Notes under the pieces: generated by a model
What the model was told of the DNA's origin: nothing
The model's database searches: none
Seen by the model: the letters and a program-made list of their open reading frames with translations, nothing else
NCBI GenBank assembly: GCA_018715855.1
Contig: DVKW01000156.1
Coordinates: 1 to 7,287, forward strand
DNA length: 7,287 bases
Reading direction: 5' to 3'
Origin: Candidatus Galligastranaerophilus intestinigallinarum
GTDB lineage: Bacteria; Cyanobacteriota; Vampirovibrionia; Gastranaerophilales; Gastranaerophilaceae
In this document: positions 6,773 through 7,287 of the stretch, one piece after another
Layout of the letters: each line of letters opens with the position of its first letter
How positions within the stretch are numbered: the first letter of the stretch is position 1
Program-made: the position numbers and the translations under genes

Positions 6773-6782
6773 AAAGGAGGTC

Positions 6783-6835
6783 AAAACAACAAACCGTTCC
6801 TTTTTGAATTTTATTTTATAAAATCGTTGTTTTTT
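6783..6835 (+). terminator. possible weak terminator of the plus-strand pair
   Basis: AAAACAAC (6783-6790) pairs perfectly with GTTGTTTT (6826-6833), enclosing a 35-base loop. That loop contains a second AT-only hairpin (ATTTTAT 6808-6814 with ATAAAAT 6818-6824). A run of six T (6830-6835) closes the 3' side on the plus strand. The stems are AT-rich and the outer loop is long, so this would be weak. It also abuts the stop codon of the opposing gene. Confidence 0.3.
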
Positions 6836-7287
6836 AGTTGTTACCAAAGGCAATAGTAACGGTTTCTTTGGGGTTAACCCTTGAGATTCTGTTACCGGAA
6901 CCATCTACAACATAGGTAATTTCATCGCCTGCGTTTTGGAACAAGCCCATAGTGCCTGATAGAGCGGTTCTTGTTAAGTCAACAGGAGCTTTAAGGGTTG
7001 TTTTAATGCCATCGCCATAGCTTCTGCCTGCGGCTTTGAAGTTAGCTGAAAGCAATTCGCCCGTACCTGTGCCAACTTGGTCTAACAATGCTTCAGATGC
7101 GTTGCCAAGGCCGACAAGCATACCGCCAACGGTTCTGCCTACGTTACCTAAGGTTGAACCAACCAAAGTAAATGGCATTTCAATAAATCTTATAATGCCG
7201 CTTACATCTTTTTGTTTTTCAATTCTTGCGGTTAAAACTTGTTTTGGCAATGGGTGTTTGCAGCCGTTGCAATCAACAATTTCGGTG
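6834..7287 (-). CDS. partial protein with glycine-rich core and N-terminal CxxC; function unknown, 5' end beyond the window
   Basis: I do not recognise this protein. The frame runs from the right edge to TAA at 6834-6836, giving 150 visible residues. A TTG at 7248-7250 could be read as a start giving 138 residues. The frame stays open upstream with sensible codons encoding T-E-I-V-D-C-N-G-C-K-H-P, and no clear ribosome site precedes the TTG, so the true start is probably outside. The visible part has a C-x-x-C (CNGC, possibly metal-binding or redox). A glycine/alanine-rich amphipathic region follows, with repeated small-residue turns (GSTLGNVGRTVGGMLVGLG and LLSANFKAAGRSYGDG). The C-terminus is strand-like (EITYVVDGSGNRISRVNPKETVTIAFGNN). 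No certain membrane helix is seen, though the glycine-rich part could associate with membranes. The base composition is much richer in G+C than that of the plus-strand pair. Confidence 0.8.
   Translation of the reverse strand, partial: TEIVDCNGCKHPLPKQVLTARIEKQKDVSGIIRFIEMPFTLVGSTLGNVGRTVGGMLVGLGNASEALLDQVGTGTGELLSANFKAAGRSYGDGIKTTLKAPVDLTRTALSGTMGLFQNAGDEITYVVDGSGNRISRVNPKETVTIAFGNN

Noticed and set aside
6804..6833. Small gene driven by the orphan ribosome site at 6773-6781
   Set aside because: The only nearby start-like codon is a TTG about 22 bases downstream, which meets a stop after a few codons.

Overview
This 7.3 kb window comes from an AT-rich bacterium that uses the standard code: TGA is used as a real stop at 6301-6303. 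It holds four genes with visible coding sequence and possibly the first codons of a fifth. The style is a very acidic, Asn/Thr/Ser-rich giant protein with an embedded LysM-like segment, beside an AT-rich GT-C membrane enzyme. This made me think of gut Gastranaerophilales (Vampirovibrionia/'Melainabacteria'), but that placement is an impression from sequence style and rests on no marker gene.

Layout. Positions 1-15 may be the first five codons of a minus-strand gene running off the left edge. A strong hairpin at 106-130 follows the stop of the giant minus-strand gene (135-4499, 1454 aa). That protein has no signal peptide. In order it shows a Ser/Thr/Pro-rich tail, a coiled-coil-like zone, a LysM-like segment with two flanking cysteines, three diverged modules of about 170-210 residues, and a roughly 350-residue helical C-terminal region ending in an annexin-like repeat. 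I cannot assign it a function.

A 145-base divergent promoter region (4500-4644) separates it from a plus-strand pair. The first gene of the pair is a 552-aa multi-pass membrane protein resembling GT-C (GT39/PMT/ArnT-like) glycosyltransferases. It overlaps by ATGA a 147-aa YhcH/YjgK/YiaL (DUF386, EbgC/TabA-like) sugar-associated cupin-like protein. The two are probably co-transcribed and translationally coupled, which suggests a joint role in sugar or glycan handling. The pair is clearly more AT-rich than the genes on either side.

The plus-strand pair converges at 6744-6833 on a minus-strand gene that enters from the right edge and ends at 6834. Its reading frame stays open to the window edge, so the TTG at 7250 is probably not its start. 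The convergent spacer carries a hairpin with a T-rich tail that suits termination of this minus-strand gene.

The most unusual object is the 1454-aa modular protein. I see no mobile elements, CRISPR arrays, tRNAs or rRNAs.
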